From the NCBI GenBank assembly GCA_019359125.1, contig JAHHHY010000013.1, forward strand, positions 1-64,000: 64,000 nt of DNA, given 5' to 3'. The position numbers and the translations under genes were made by a program. Origin of the DNA: Pleurocapsa minor GSE-CHR-MK 17-07R (GTDB lineage: Bacteria; Chloroflexota; Anaerolineae; Aggregatilineales; Phototrophicaceae). The notes under the pieces are model-generated. The model did no database searches, was not told the DNA's origin, and was given only the letters and a program-made list of their open reading frames with translations. The stretch's first letter is position 1. Every line of letters begins with the position of its first letter. Positions 33,622 to 41,679 of the stretch are shown one piece after another.

Positions 33622-34215
33622 TTACAGCAGTTCGACGCTGCCTGTGTTCAGGTCGTAATATGCAGGCGTGATTTTGATGCGCTCGTGCGCGACAGCATCG
33701 CCCAGGATGGCGCTCTCGGCCCACAACTGCTCTGCGGTGAGGCGCACATGCGCCCGAATCGCATTGTCCAGCGGGTCGCCGGCGTGATCCATCGTGGCAT
33801 CGACAGCCGGACGCAGCGCCGTCTTCAGGCTGGCCATATGCCCCGGCAGCGGCTTGTCGCTGACAGCAGCGGACACCGCGCCACACTGCGCGTGGCCCAG
33901 CACCAGCACCAGCGGCACTTTCAGCACATGCACGGCGAATTCCACGCTGGCCAGCACGACTTCGTTGACCGCGTGCCCTGCTGTGCGCACAATGAACAGA
34001 TCGCCCAGACCCTGATCGAAAATCAGCTCGGACGGCACGCGCGAATCAGAGCAGCTCAGCACGGCAGCAATCGGATTCTGGCCTTCCAGCAGCGTCTGGC
34101 GCTGTTCGGATGTCTGGCGTGGATGGAGCTGGCGCATGGCGATATAGCGGCGATTTCCAGCCAGCAGGCGGGCCAGCGCGCCGTCGCTGTCAGGCAGTGG
34201 AGGGGATGTCTGCAT
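33622..34215 (-). CDS. Beta-carbonic anhydrase
   Basis: The 197-aa protein has zinc-site residues in SCSDSRVPSELIFD (Cys and Asp-Arg pair) and GHAQCGAVSAA (His and Cys), the plant-type beta class motif set. It interconverts CO2 and bicarbonate in the cytoplasm. Length is normal. It is convergent with the GDSL gene and 104 nt from the minus-strand DUF6062-like gene, whose transcript may continue into it. Confidence 0.9.
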   Translation of the reverse strand: MQTSPPLPDSDGALARLLAGNRRYIAMRQLHPRQTSEQRQTLLEGQNPIAAVLSCSDSRVPSELIFDQGLGDLFIVRTAGHAVNEVVLASVEFAVHVLKVPLVLVLGHAQCGAVSAAVSDKPLPGHMASLKTALRPAVDATMDHAGDPLDNAIRAHVRLTAEQLWAESAILGDAVAHERIKITPAYYDLNTGSVELL

Positions 34216-34319
34216 CAGGGCTATTTCCTAAGGTCGGGCAGGCGCAGTCACGGGCTGTCACAGCCCTGAAACTGTAACACGAAACGCGGGCGAAAGTGAT
34301 GCCTGCCCCGGCATCCCGC

Positions 34320-35045
34320 TCAGCGTCCGCTGCGGCGCAGGCCAAACACGCCGTGCTCGCCCGCCAGCCGCGCCACCACGCGCTGCCAGCTGGTGCCTTC
34401 CGCGCCCATCTTTTCGCCCGCGTTCTGATAATCGCTCTTGCGCATGAATTCATTCAGCTCAGCGCGCAGGCGCGACCAGATATCTTTTTGCAGCGCCAGC
34501 AGCAGCTTTGCCGAGTCGCCGTCCTGCGCATGCGCCAGCGTCTGCCGGAAATGCGGCAGGCACAGCCCTTCTGAGGCGCGATATGCCTCGCGGATGCGCT
34601 CATCCTGAATCTGCTCGCCTATCACAGTCACGTAACGCGCTTCGGCGGCGTCCTGGGCGGCGCAGGCGGCGCATGGCTGCTTCGGCATCAGCGCCTCGGC
34701 CAGCGCGCTGGGCTGGACGCGCCCGAACAACCCACCAAGCCATCCCCCTTGTCGGGTGCGCTCATCCGGCCCGGATGCCTCCATCACCGTCAGCACTTCG
34801 TCCAGCGCGGCTTCGTACAACACCGCGGCGCTGAGCGCATTGCCCAGTTTGGTGAACTGCCAGCCGTGCTGATTGCACAGGCCGCGGCTGGCGCGGAATC
34901 CCGCCTGCATCGACCTGTCCACCGAATACTCGTACAGGATGGAATCGAGCAGGTGCGTCACGTCGCGCTGCAGCAGATTGCATACGGCGCATCCGGCCTT
35001 TGGGAAGGTCTCGATCAGGTCGAAATAGCCAAACGTCGTGTGCAT
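34320..35045 (-). CDS. DUF6062-like Cys-rich protein
   Basis: The 241-aa protein starts at ATG 35045 (HTTFGYFDLIETFPKAGCAVCNLL); the longer frame begins in the neighbour's promoter region. It has two related halves with CAVC...GLCNQHGWQF and CAACAAQDA...GLCLPHFRQTL, i.e. two CxxC plus C-x2/3-H sets, which could bind two metal ions. Proteins of this sort are common, uncharacterised, in Chloroflexota and Firmicutes. It lies upstream of carbonic anhydrase on the minus strand. The family assignment is from memory of the two-fold CxxC pattern. Confidence 0.6.
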   Translation of the reverse strand: MHTTFGYFDLIETFPKAGCAVCNLLQRDVTHLLDSILYEYSVDRSMQAGFRASRGLCNQHGWQFTKLGNALSAAVLYEAALDEVLTVMEASGPDERTRQGGWLGGLFGRVQPSALAEALMPKQPCAACAAQDAAEARYVTVIGEQIQDERIREAYRASEGLCLPHFRQTLAHAQDGDSAKLLLALQKDIWSRLRAELNEFMRKSDYQNAGEKMGAEGTSWQRVVARLAGEHGVFGLRRSGR

Positions 35046-35195
35046 AACGGATCCTTTGTTCAGTGCCCTCAGTGTAGCGTGCCCGCTCCCGTGAGGCGAC
35101 CCTGCCGCTGAAGCTTGCCCGTGCACCCTATTGCATCATAAGAACAAATGAGCTAAAATCAACTTTCAATCAGCGCAATCAAGGAGCGTGCGAAG

Positions 35196-36047
35196 ATGCA
35201 GAAAATTACCCCTTACCTGTGGTTCAACAACTGTGCCGAAGAAGCGATGGCGTTCTACGTGTCCGCTTTCGGCGATGCGCGCATCCTGTCGGTGACCCGC
35301 TATGAGGATGGCCCCAATAAAGGCAACGTCCTCAACGGCTCGTTCGAGCTGGCGGGCCAGCAGTTCATGGCGCTGGACGGGGGCCCGGCCTTCAATTTCA
35401 CCCCAGCCGTCTCGTTCTTTGTCAACTGCGCCACGGAAGCCGAAATCGATGCGTTGTGGGCGCGCCTGTCTGACGGCGGCAGCATCCTCATGCCGCTTCA
35501 GGCCTATCCCTTCAGCGCGAAATTTGGCTGGGTGGCGGACAAATTCGGCGTGTCGTGGCAGCTCAGCCTGGCGCCGCGCGCCCAGAAGATCACGCCTTTC
35601 CTGATGTTTGTGCGCGACCAGCACGGCAGGGCCGAGGAAGCCATTCGCTTGTATACCAGCCTGTTCGCCGGCTCCGGCATCGACGCGATCACGCATGAAG
35701 GCGCGACCGTGCAGCACGCGCTGTTTCACCTCAGCGGGCAGGAATTCATGGCCTCTGACGGCGGGCTGGGCCACGACTTCACCTTCACCGAGGCGATTTC
35801 ATTCTTCGTGCAGGTCAGCACGCAGGAGGAGCTGGATCATTTCTGGGATCAGCTTTCGGCGGATCCGGCAGCTGAGCAGTGCGGCTGGCTGAAAGACAAA
35901 TACGGCGTCTCGTGGCAGATTATCCCCAGCCTGCTGAATGAGCTGATGAGCACGCCCGACGCGGCGCGCTCTGGCCGGGTCATGCAGGCCCTGCTGGGCA
36001 TGAAGAAGCTCGATATGGCCGGGCTTCAGGCCGCCTGGGACGGCTAA
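35196..36047 (+). CDS. Two-domain VOC/PhnB-like protein
   Basis: The 283-aa protein has two tandem glyoxalase-fold modules. The first starts KITPYLWFNNCAEEAMAFYVSAFGDA, the second KITPFLMFVRDQHGRAEEAIRLYTSLFAGSG. Each has GQ-[QE]-FMA-x-D-G-G, the pattern of the PhnB/'3-demethylubiquinone methyltransferase' group, which despite its name is of unknown function. A C-terminal helix (residues ~245-283) completes it. It is monocistronic, with a clear GGAG ribosome site. The reaction is unknown. Confidence 0.8.
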   Translation: MQKITPYLWFNNCAEEAMAFYVSAFGDARILSVTRYEDGPNKGNVLNGSFELAGQQFMALDGGPAFNFTPAVSFFVNCATEAEIDALWARLSDGGSILMPLQAYPFSAKFGWVADKFGVSWQLSLAPRAQKITPFLMFVRDQHGRAEEAIRLYTSLFAGSGIDAITHEGATVQHALFHLSGQEFMASDGGLGHDFTFTEAISFFVQVSTQEELDHFWDQLSADPAAEQCGWLKDKYGVSWQIIPSLLNELMSTPDAARSGRVMQALLGMKKLDMAGLQAAWDG

Positions 36048-36071
36048 TCGGTCACGGTCTGAGGGAATCGC

Positions 36072-36998
36072 TCACGCGTTCATCTGCCCCAGCAGCGGCC
36101 CCAGGGCGGGATAGCGCGTGCTCATCTCGCCCAGGAACGCGCTGGCGATGGGCGAGAAATGCGACGTCGCATCCCACACCAGTTTCAGGCTGCGCGTGAG
36201 CGGCCTGCCCTCCAGCGGAAGCAGGTGCAGCAGACCCTGCTCCACTTCCGCCTGCACGACGTAAGCAGGCATTACCGCCGCGCACTGGCCCACCGACACA
36301 GCCCGCTTCATCGACTCCAGATTGTCGAACTCCGCGCCGATGAGCGGCTCAATGTCATGCTGGCGCAGCACGCGCTCCAGCCAGACGCGCGACTGGCTTT
36401 TCGCCTGGCGCACGATCAGCGGCTGCTGGCGCAGGTCATCCAGTCGCACCTGCTGCTGCGCGCAAAACGGATGCCGACTGCCCACCACCACCTGCTGCTC
36501 GATCTCGTCCAGCACCAGCGATGCCAGCCGCGCCTGCCCCTCGGCTGGCTCCCCCTCCACAAAGCCCAGTTCCAGCCGACCCGCCAGCACCTCGCCCACA
36601 ATCTCGGTCGTCACGCCAGTTTGCAGCGCGACGGTGAGCTGTGGATAGCGGGCGCGAAAACCCTGGACCCAGTCCGGGGCCAGATAAATGCCGATGCCCG
36701 GCGTCGCGCCCAGGCTCACGCGCCCGCTGGAAAGCTGCTCGATATCCGTCAGCGCATACTCGGCCTTCGCCACCAGCGCGAAAATTTCCCCCGCATACTG
36801 GTTCAGGATTTCCCCATGTGAGGTCAGCCGCACGCCGCGCCATCCGCGCTGAAAAAGCTGCCTGCCCAGGCTGCTTTCCAGCTCGCGGATGTGCTGGCTC
36901 ACGCCGGACTGCGTCATGAACAGGCGGCCCGCCGCCGCGCTGAAACTGCCTTCCTGCACCACCGTCGAAAAAATATGCAGTTTGTAGAGATCAAGCAT
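36072..36998 (-). CDS. LysR-family regulator of the sulfur operon
   Basis: The 308-aa protein has N-terminal HTH LYKLHIFSTVVQEGSFSAAAGRLFMTQSGVSQHIRELE and a LysR substrate domain from ~90 (RVSLGATPGIGIYLAPDWVQGFRARYPQ). It is divergent from the rhodanese/TauE/persulfide-dioxygenase operon across a 115-bp gap packed with inverted repeats, so it very likely controls that operon and itself. The inducer is probably a sulfur compound; inferred from context. Confidence 0.85.
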   Translation of the reverse strand: MLDLYKLHIFSTVVQEGSFSAAAGRLFMTQSGVSQHIRELESSLGRQLFQRGWRGVRLTSHGEILNQYAGEIFALVAKAEYALTDIEQLSSGRVSLGATPGIGIYLAPDWVQGFRARYPQLTVALQTGVTTEIVGEVLAGRLELGFVEGEPAEGQARLASLVLDEIEQQVVVGSRHPFCAQQQVRLDDLRQQPLIVRQAKSQSRVWLERVLRQHDIEPLIGAEFDNLESMKRAVSVGQCAAVMPAYVVQAEVEQGLLHLLPLEGRPLTRSLKLVWDATSHFSPIASAFLGEMSTRYPALGPLLGQMNA

Positions 36999-37113
36999 GA
37001 CGAACCCCTGATGCCATAAGTCGGCGCTTATAGCTCATTATAAGGCGCTGACTCTAACCATGCATAGAGGGTTCGTCGTACAGTGAGGGGCATAAGGAAA
37101 ACAAGCGGAGCAC
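36999..37113. promoter_or_regulatory. Nested inverted repeats in the LysR/rhodanese gap
   Basis: The outer perfect 9-bp arms gacgaaccc (36999-37007) and gggttcgtc (37069-37077) enclose an inner imperfect pair gtcggcgcttata (37020-37032) and tataaggcgctgac (37039-37052). The layout suits a LysR tetramer contacting two sites in a divergent promoter. Confidence 0.6.
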
Positions 37114-37533
37114 ATGATGAGTAATCGTCAAATCGTACGGGCTGTGGGGATTGGGATCGCGCTGGTGGTTGGGCTGGTGCTGGTCAGCGGCAGCCTGACA
37201 GGTGGCACCAGCAGCCCCGCCGTCGTGCAGGATATCACGCCAGCGGACTATCAGGCGCAGTTCAGCGCGGACATGTCCTCGCATCTGCTGATCGATGTGC
37301 GCACGCCGGAAGAATTTGCGACCGGCCACATCGCCGGTGCGGTCAATATTCCCGTGGATGACCTGGCAGGCCGCCTGGCAGAAGTGCCGATGAACCAGCA
37401 AATCGTGGTGTACTGCCGCAGCGGGAATCGCAGCGCGCAGGCAGCGCAGATTCTGGCGGAGGCGGGATACAGCGGCATCTCCGATCTGGGCGGGCTGAAT
37501 GCCTGGACGGCCCAGGGCTTACCTCTCGAATAA
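37114..37533 (+). CDS. Membrane-anchored rhodanese
   Basis: The 139-aa protein has an N-terminal transmembrane anchor at residues ~9-28 (AVGIGIALVVGLVLVSGSL), then one rhodanese domain with VRTPEEFATGHIAGAVNIP and active-site loop CRSGNRS (Cys ~100). It probably transfers sulfane sulfur on the outer face of the membrane. It is the first gene of the sulfur operon; the next gene begins 21 nt on. Confidence 0.85.
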   Translation: MMSNRQIVRAVGIGIALVVGLVLVSGSLTGGTSSPAVVQDITPADYQAQFSADMSSHLLIDVRTPEEFATGHIAGAVNIPVDDLAGRLAEVPMNQQIVVYCRSGNRSAQAAQILAEAGYSGISDLGGLNAWTAQGLPLE

Positions 37534-37554
37534 CGTCACACACGGGGACTCGGA

Positions 37555-37902
37555 ATGAACTTCTTCAAATCGTTGTTTGGCAGCAATAGCAATGCCCTGA
37601 ATCCAGCCGATGCAAAAGCACGCATCGACGAAAAGCGGCCGCTGCTCATCCTGGATGTGCGTCAGCCCGACGAGTTCCGCGATGGGCATATTCCTGGCGC
37701 AAAGCTGATCCCCCTGGGGGAACTGGCGAACCGCCTGGGCGAACTGCCCCGCGAAACGGAAATTCTGTGCGTGTGTCGTTCCGGCTCACGCAGCAGCGCG
37801 GCCGCCGGGCAGCTGGCGCGGGCTGGCCTGAATGCGCTGAACCTGCGTGGCGGCATGATGAGCTGGCAGATGGCTGGCTATCCCGTCAAAAAAGGCAAAT
37901 AA
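37555..37902 (+). CDS. Cytoplasmic single-domain rhodanese
   Basis: The 115-aa protein has a short N-terminus, then DVRQPDEFRDGHIPGAKLIPLGELANRLGEL and loop CVCRSGSRS with the nucleophilic Cys (~68). It has no signal peptide. The stop overlaps the ATG of the TauE/SafE gene by 1 nt, so the two are co-translated. It is a likely sulfur carrier between the exporter/persulfide enzymes of the same operon. Confidence 0.85.
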   Translation: MNFFKSLFGSNSNALNPADAKARIDEKRPLLILDVRQPDEFRDGHIPGAKLIPLGELANRLGELPRETEILCVCRSGSRSSAAAGQLARAGLNALNLRGGMMSWQMAGYPVKKGK

Positions 37903-38663
37903 TGCCCACGCTGCTGCTCATCCTGACGCTCGGCTTCGGCATCGGCGGGTCGCTTGGCCTGCTGGGGGGTGGCGGCTCCATCCTGACGGTGCCCGCGCTG
38001 GTGTACCTGCTCGGGCTCAGCCCGCAGGTCGCCGTGACGACGTCGCTGGCGATCGTGGGCACCAACAGCGCGCTGGGCGCCTTTTTCCATCGTTCGCAGG
38101 GGACGCTGAACTGGCGAGTCGCGCTGATTTTTGGCGGCACTGGCATGGTCGTCTCGTACCTGTCAGCGGGCCTGTCCAAACAGGTCTCGCCGACCGCGCT
38201 GATGATCGCCTTCGCGCTGCTCATGCTGGCCGTCGGCACGCTGCTGATGCGCCAGAAGCCAGCCCGCTTCAACCCCGACTGCACCGACGACCTGAAAGTG
38301 TGGAAGGTGTTTGCAGGCGGCGCGGGTGTTGGCCTGGTGACCGGCATCTTGGGCGTGGGCGGCGGCTTCCTGATCGTGCCAGCACTGGTGATGCTGGTGC
38401 GCATGCCGATTCATCAGGCAGTGGGCACCTCGCTGGTGGTGATCGCCATGAACAGCCTGGCCGGTTTCATGGGCCACCTGAGCGGCATCACGCTCGATGT
38501 GCCCCTGATCGTGATTTTTATCGCCGCGGGCGTGGCCGGCACCTTTGCCGGTGCGCGGCTGGGCAAACGACTGGATGCGGCGCGCCTGCGCAAGGCATTC
38601 GCGCTGCTGGTGATCGCCCTGGCGCTCTTTCTGCTTTACGACAATCTACGCCAACTCCTGTAA
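37902..38663 (+). CDS. TauE/SafE family sulfite/thiosulfate permease
   Basis: The 253-aa protein starts on the ATG at 37902 that overlaps the rhodanese stop; a longer frame from 37767 runs through that gene and is rejected. It has eight hydrophobic segments with the two duplicated Gly-rich motifs of the family (GGSLGLLGGGGSILTVPAL and GLVTGILGVGGGFLIVPALV). It moves sulfite, sulfoacetate or thiosulfate across the membrane. The context with rhodaneses and persulfide dioxygenase supports export of sulfite produced by those enzymes. Confidence 0.85.
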   Translation: MPTLLLILTLGFGIGGSLGLLGGGGSILTVPALVYLLGLSPQVAVTTSLAIVGTNSALGAFFHRSQGTLNWRVALIFGGTGMVVSYLSAGLSKQVSPTALMIAFALLMLAVGTLLMRQKPARFNPDCTDDLKVWKVFAGGAGVGLVTGILGVGGGFLIVPALVMLVRMPIHQAVGTSLVVIAMNSLAGFMGHLSGITLDVPLIVIFIAAGVAGTFAGARLGKRLDAARLRKAFALLVIALALFLLYDNLRQLL

Positions 38664-38680
38664 TCTGTGAGGAAACCCCA

Positions 38681-40075
38681 ATGTATATGCAGCAGTTCTT
38701 TATCGACGGCCTCGGATGCGCGTCCTATCTGATCGGGTGTGAGGGTGGGGGCATCGCCGCCGTCATCGACCCAGACCGCGATGTGCAGAAATACCTGGAT
38801 GTGGCCGCCGCACACGGCATGACCATCACGCACATCATCGAGACGCATCTGCACGCAGACCACGTCTCCGGCAATACCGAGCTGGCCACCCGGACAGGCG
38901 CTGACATCTTCGTGCATGAGGCCGCGAACGCCGCCTTCGAGCATCGCGCCCTGAAGGGCGGCGACAGCATCACGCTGGGAAATGTCGAGTTTCAGGTGCG
39001 CTTCACCCCCGGCCATACGCCGGAGAGCATCACCCTGCTGGTGCTGGACAAGACGCGCGCCGATGAGCCGTGGATGGCGCTGACCGGCGACACGCTGTTT
39101 GTGGGCGACGCTGGCCGGCCAGACCTGGTGGGCATTGAAGCGGCGCGCGAACTGGCCGGGCATATGCACGACAGCCTGCACAATGAATACCTGACGCTGG
39201 CCGACGGCGTGATGATCCTGCCCGGACACGGCGCCGGATCGCTGTGCGGCAAATCGATCGGCGCGGTGCGCAGCTCGACACTCGGCTTTGAGCGCCGCCA
39301 TAATCCCGCGCTTCAGGTGCACGAGCGCGAGGACTACATCACGTTTGCCACCACCAGCCTGCCCGAACAGCCGGGCAACCACAAGCGCATCAAGCAGATC
39401 AACCGGCAGGGGCCGCGCCCGCTCGGCGAAGTCGCGCCGCGCCCGCTGGGCACGCAGGACGCCGTCGCGCAGTTCCGGCGCGGGGCCGCGCTGCTGGATG
39501 CCCGTCCGAAGGCCGCCTACAAGGCGAAGCATATCCCTGGCTCGGTGCATCTGGAGGCCGATGACCAGCTCAGCAACCGCGTCGGTTTCGTGCTGCCGCC
39601 AGACGTGCCGATCGTGCTGCTGCTGGACGACGTCAACGACTATCGCCACGTCGTCTACAGCCTGGCGCGCGTGGGTTACGACACGGTCGCCGGCTATCTG
39701 GCTGACAGCCTGGAGACCTGGGAGGCGCTGGGCCTGCCCACCACGGCGGGTGACGTGCGCGATATTCAGCCCGAAGAACTGGGCGAACTGCTGGAGCACG
39801 GCAATGGCAGCCGCCCGGTCGTCATCGATGTGCGCGAGCCGTGGGAATATGCGCAGGGGCACGTGCCCGGCGCAGTGCTGATGCCGCTGGCGGAAGTCGC
39901 CCGGCGCGTGAGCGAGCTGGACCCGGAGCAGCCGGTCGCGGTGATCTGCGCCAGCGGTGGACGCAGCCAGTCGGCCGCTGCGCTGCTGGGCCAGAAAGGG
40001 TTCACGACCGTCTATAACGTCGTCGGCGGCACGATGAACTGGGTGCGCCACGGACTGGCTGTGGAACGCGGGTAG
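38681..40075 (+). CDS. Persulfide dioxygenase-like MBL fold fused to two rhodanese domains
   Basis: The 464-aa protein starts at ATG 38681 after GAGGAAAC. Residues 1-245 are a metallo-beta-lactamase fold with HLHADH (~55-60) and TGDTLFVGDAGRPDL, as in ETHE1/Blh, which oxidises glutathione persulfide to sulfite. Residues ~260-350 are a rhodanese domain without Cys (LLLDDVNDY). Residues ~365-464 are a second with CASGGRSQ. The first rhodanese therefore looks structural. It ends the LysR-controlled sulfur operon. Sulfite made here would leave through the upstream TauE/SafE protein. Confidence 0.85.
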   Translation: MYMQQFFIDGLGCASYLIGCEGGGIAAVIDPDRDVQKYLDVAAAHGMTITHIIETHLHADHVSGNTELATRTGADIFVHEAANAAFEHRALKGGDSITLGNVEFQVRFTPGHTPESITLLVLDKTRADEPWMALTGDTLFVGDAGRPDLVGIEAARELAGHMHDSLHNEYLTLADGVMILPGHGAGSLCGKSIGAVRSSTLGFERRHNPALQVHEREDYITFATTSLPEQPGNHKRIKQINRQGPRPLGEVAPRPLGTQDAVAQFRRGAALLDARPKAAYKAKHIPGSVHLEADDQLSNRVGFVLPPDVPIVLLLDDVNDYRHVVYSLARVGYDTVAGYLADSLETWEALGLPTTAGDVRDIQPEELGELLEHGNGSRPVVIDVREPWEYAQGHVPGAVLMPLAEVARRVSELDPEQPVAVICASGGRSQSAAALLGQKGFTTVYNVVGGTMNWVRHGLAVERG

Positions 40076-40169
40076 CCACTTTGCGGAAGCGGCAAAGTCT
40101 CCATTAAGTGCATCGCATTCAGGTGTAAGATTAGGATATTGATGAACGCATGCACCGTGGAGCAAAACG

Positions 40170-41612
40170 ATGTCCGATCAGGAAGTCGACGGACGAATAC
40201 CGGAGTATATCGACGCGATAGAACACCTTCGTGACGGCCAGTTTGAGCATCTGGAGATTCCCATCACGCCTTATGACCAAATCAGTCAGCTGGGCGTGGC
40301 GCTGAGTCAGCTGGCCCACAATATTGAAAAGCGCTATCGCGAGACGGAGACGCTCAATACCATCACCCTCCAGCTCAATTCCGGCCTGCTGCTGGATGAA
40401 ATCCTGGAGAACGTGTTCACGGAATTCCGCAAGCTGATCCCCTACGACAGGATCGGCTTTGCGCTGATCGAATCCACGGACAAAGGCCCGATCGTGCGCG
40501 CACGCTGGGCCAAGAGCAATCTGCCAAATGTGCTGCTGGGTAGCGGATATGCGGCAGCACTGGCGGGCAGCAGCCTGGAAACCATCCTGCAAACGGGCCA
40601 GCCGCGCATCATCAACGATCTGCGCGCCTATCTTGAGCAAAAGCCTCATTCGGCATCGACCCGGCTGATCGTGAACGAAGGCATCCGCGCCTCGCTGACA
40701 TGCCCGCTGATCGTCAACGGATCGCCGGTGGGATTCCTGTTTTTCTCCAGCATGGTGCCAGATGCCTACCGGGACGCGCATGTCGAGCTGTTCCAGCAGA
40801 TTGCCTCGCGGATGTCTGTCATCCTGGAGAAAGGCCGGCTGATCTCGGAAATCATCGAGCAGCGCGGGAAGATTGACCAGCAGAATGTCGAGCTGCGCAA
40901 GCTCAACGAGATGAAGAACACGTTTCTGGGCATCGCCGCGCACGACCTGCGCAATCCGATCAGCAATATCCAGATGGCGCTGGAGCTGCTGCTGATGCCC
41001 GGTATCGACATGCCGCGCGAGGACGTCGAGGCCATGCTGGGCGATATGCGCCAACAAACGCGCTTCATGCTGGGCCTGCTCAATGACCTGCTGGACATCA
41101 CACAGATCGAATCCGGCCAGATGAAGCTGGCCCGCCAGCAGGTCGCGCTGGCGCCGTACATCGCCGAAATTGCCGCGCGGCACCACAAGCTGGCCATGAA
41201 CAAGGACACCCGGGTGGTCGTCACGCCTGTCGCGACAGGCATCGTCCTGGCCGACCCCGCCCTGCTGCGCCAGGTGCTGGACAACCTGATCTCGAACGCG
41301 GTCAAGTATGCGCCGCCGGGCAGCACCGTCATCGTCGCGGCGCAGCATCAGCAGGATGCATGGCGCATCAGCGTGCAGGATGAGGGGCCGGGCATCAACG
41401 AGGCCGATCGTCAGCACCTGTTCCAGGCATTCGCCCGGCTGTCTGCGCTGCCCACCGGCGGCGAAAAGAGCACCGGGCTGGGGCTGTCGATCACGCGCCG
41501 CATCGTGGAAGCGCATGGCGGCCAGATCGATGTCGACTCCGAGCCGGGACACGGGTCATGCTTCTGGTTCACGCTGCCCGACATGCCGCCATCTCCGTCC
41601 AAAGTCCCATAG
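40170..41612 (+). CDS. GAF-domain sensor histidine kinase
   Basis: The 480-aa cytoplasmic kinase has a HAMP-like N-terminal helix (residues ~10-60), GAF domain ~70-215 (KLIPYDRIGFALIEST ... RASLTCPLIVNGSPVGFLFF), H-box GIAAHDLRNPISNIQ with the phosphorylated His, N-box DNLISNAVKYAPP, and G-box GEKSTGLGLSITRRIVEAHGG. It has no transmembrane helix. No response regulator is adjacent, so its partner is elsewhere. It starts 94 nt after the sulfur operon and is possibly a separate unit. Confidence 0.85.
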   Translation: MSDQEVDGRIPEYIDAIEHLRDGQFEHLEIPITPYDQISQLGVALSQLAHNIEKRYRETETLNTITLQLNSGLLLDEILENVFTEFRKLIPYDRIGFALIESTDKGPIVRARWAKSNLPNVLLGSGYAAALAGSSLETILQTGQPRIINDLRAYLEQKPHSASTRLIVNEGIRASLTCPLIVNGSPVGFLFFSSMVPDAYRDAHVELFQQIASRMSVILEKGRLISEIIEQRGKIDQQNVELRKLNEMKNTFLGIAAHDLRNPISNIQMALELLLMPGIDMPREDVEAMLGDMRQQTRFMLGLLNDLLDITQIESGQMKLARQQVALAPYIAEIAARHHKLAMNKDTRVVVTPVATGIVLADPALLRQVLDNLISNAVKYAPPGSTVIVAAQHQQDAWRISVQDEGPGINEADRQHLFQAFARLSALPTGGEKSTGLGLSITRRIVEAHGGQIDVDSEPGHGSCFWFTLPDMPPSPSKVP

Positions 41613-41679
41613 GCGAACCGGGCAGCCATCCTCTAAAGTGATAAAATGACTTTTCACATGCAGGGGACGGGGGACGTGT

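Noticed and set aside
38300-38680. N-terminal extension of the persulfide dioxygenase frame
   Set aside because: Lies out of frame within the TauE/SafE gene; the ATG at 38681 has a good ribosome site.
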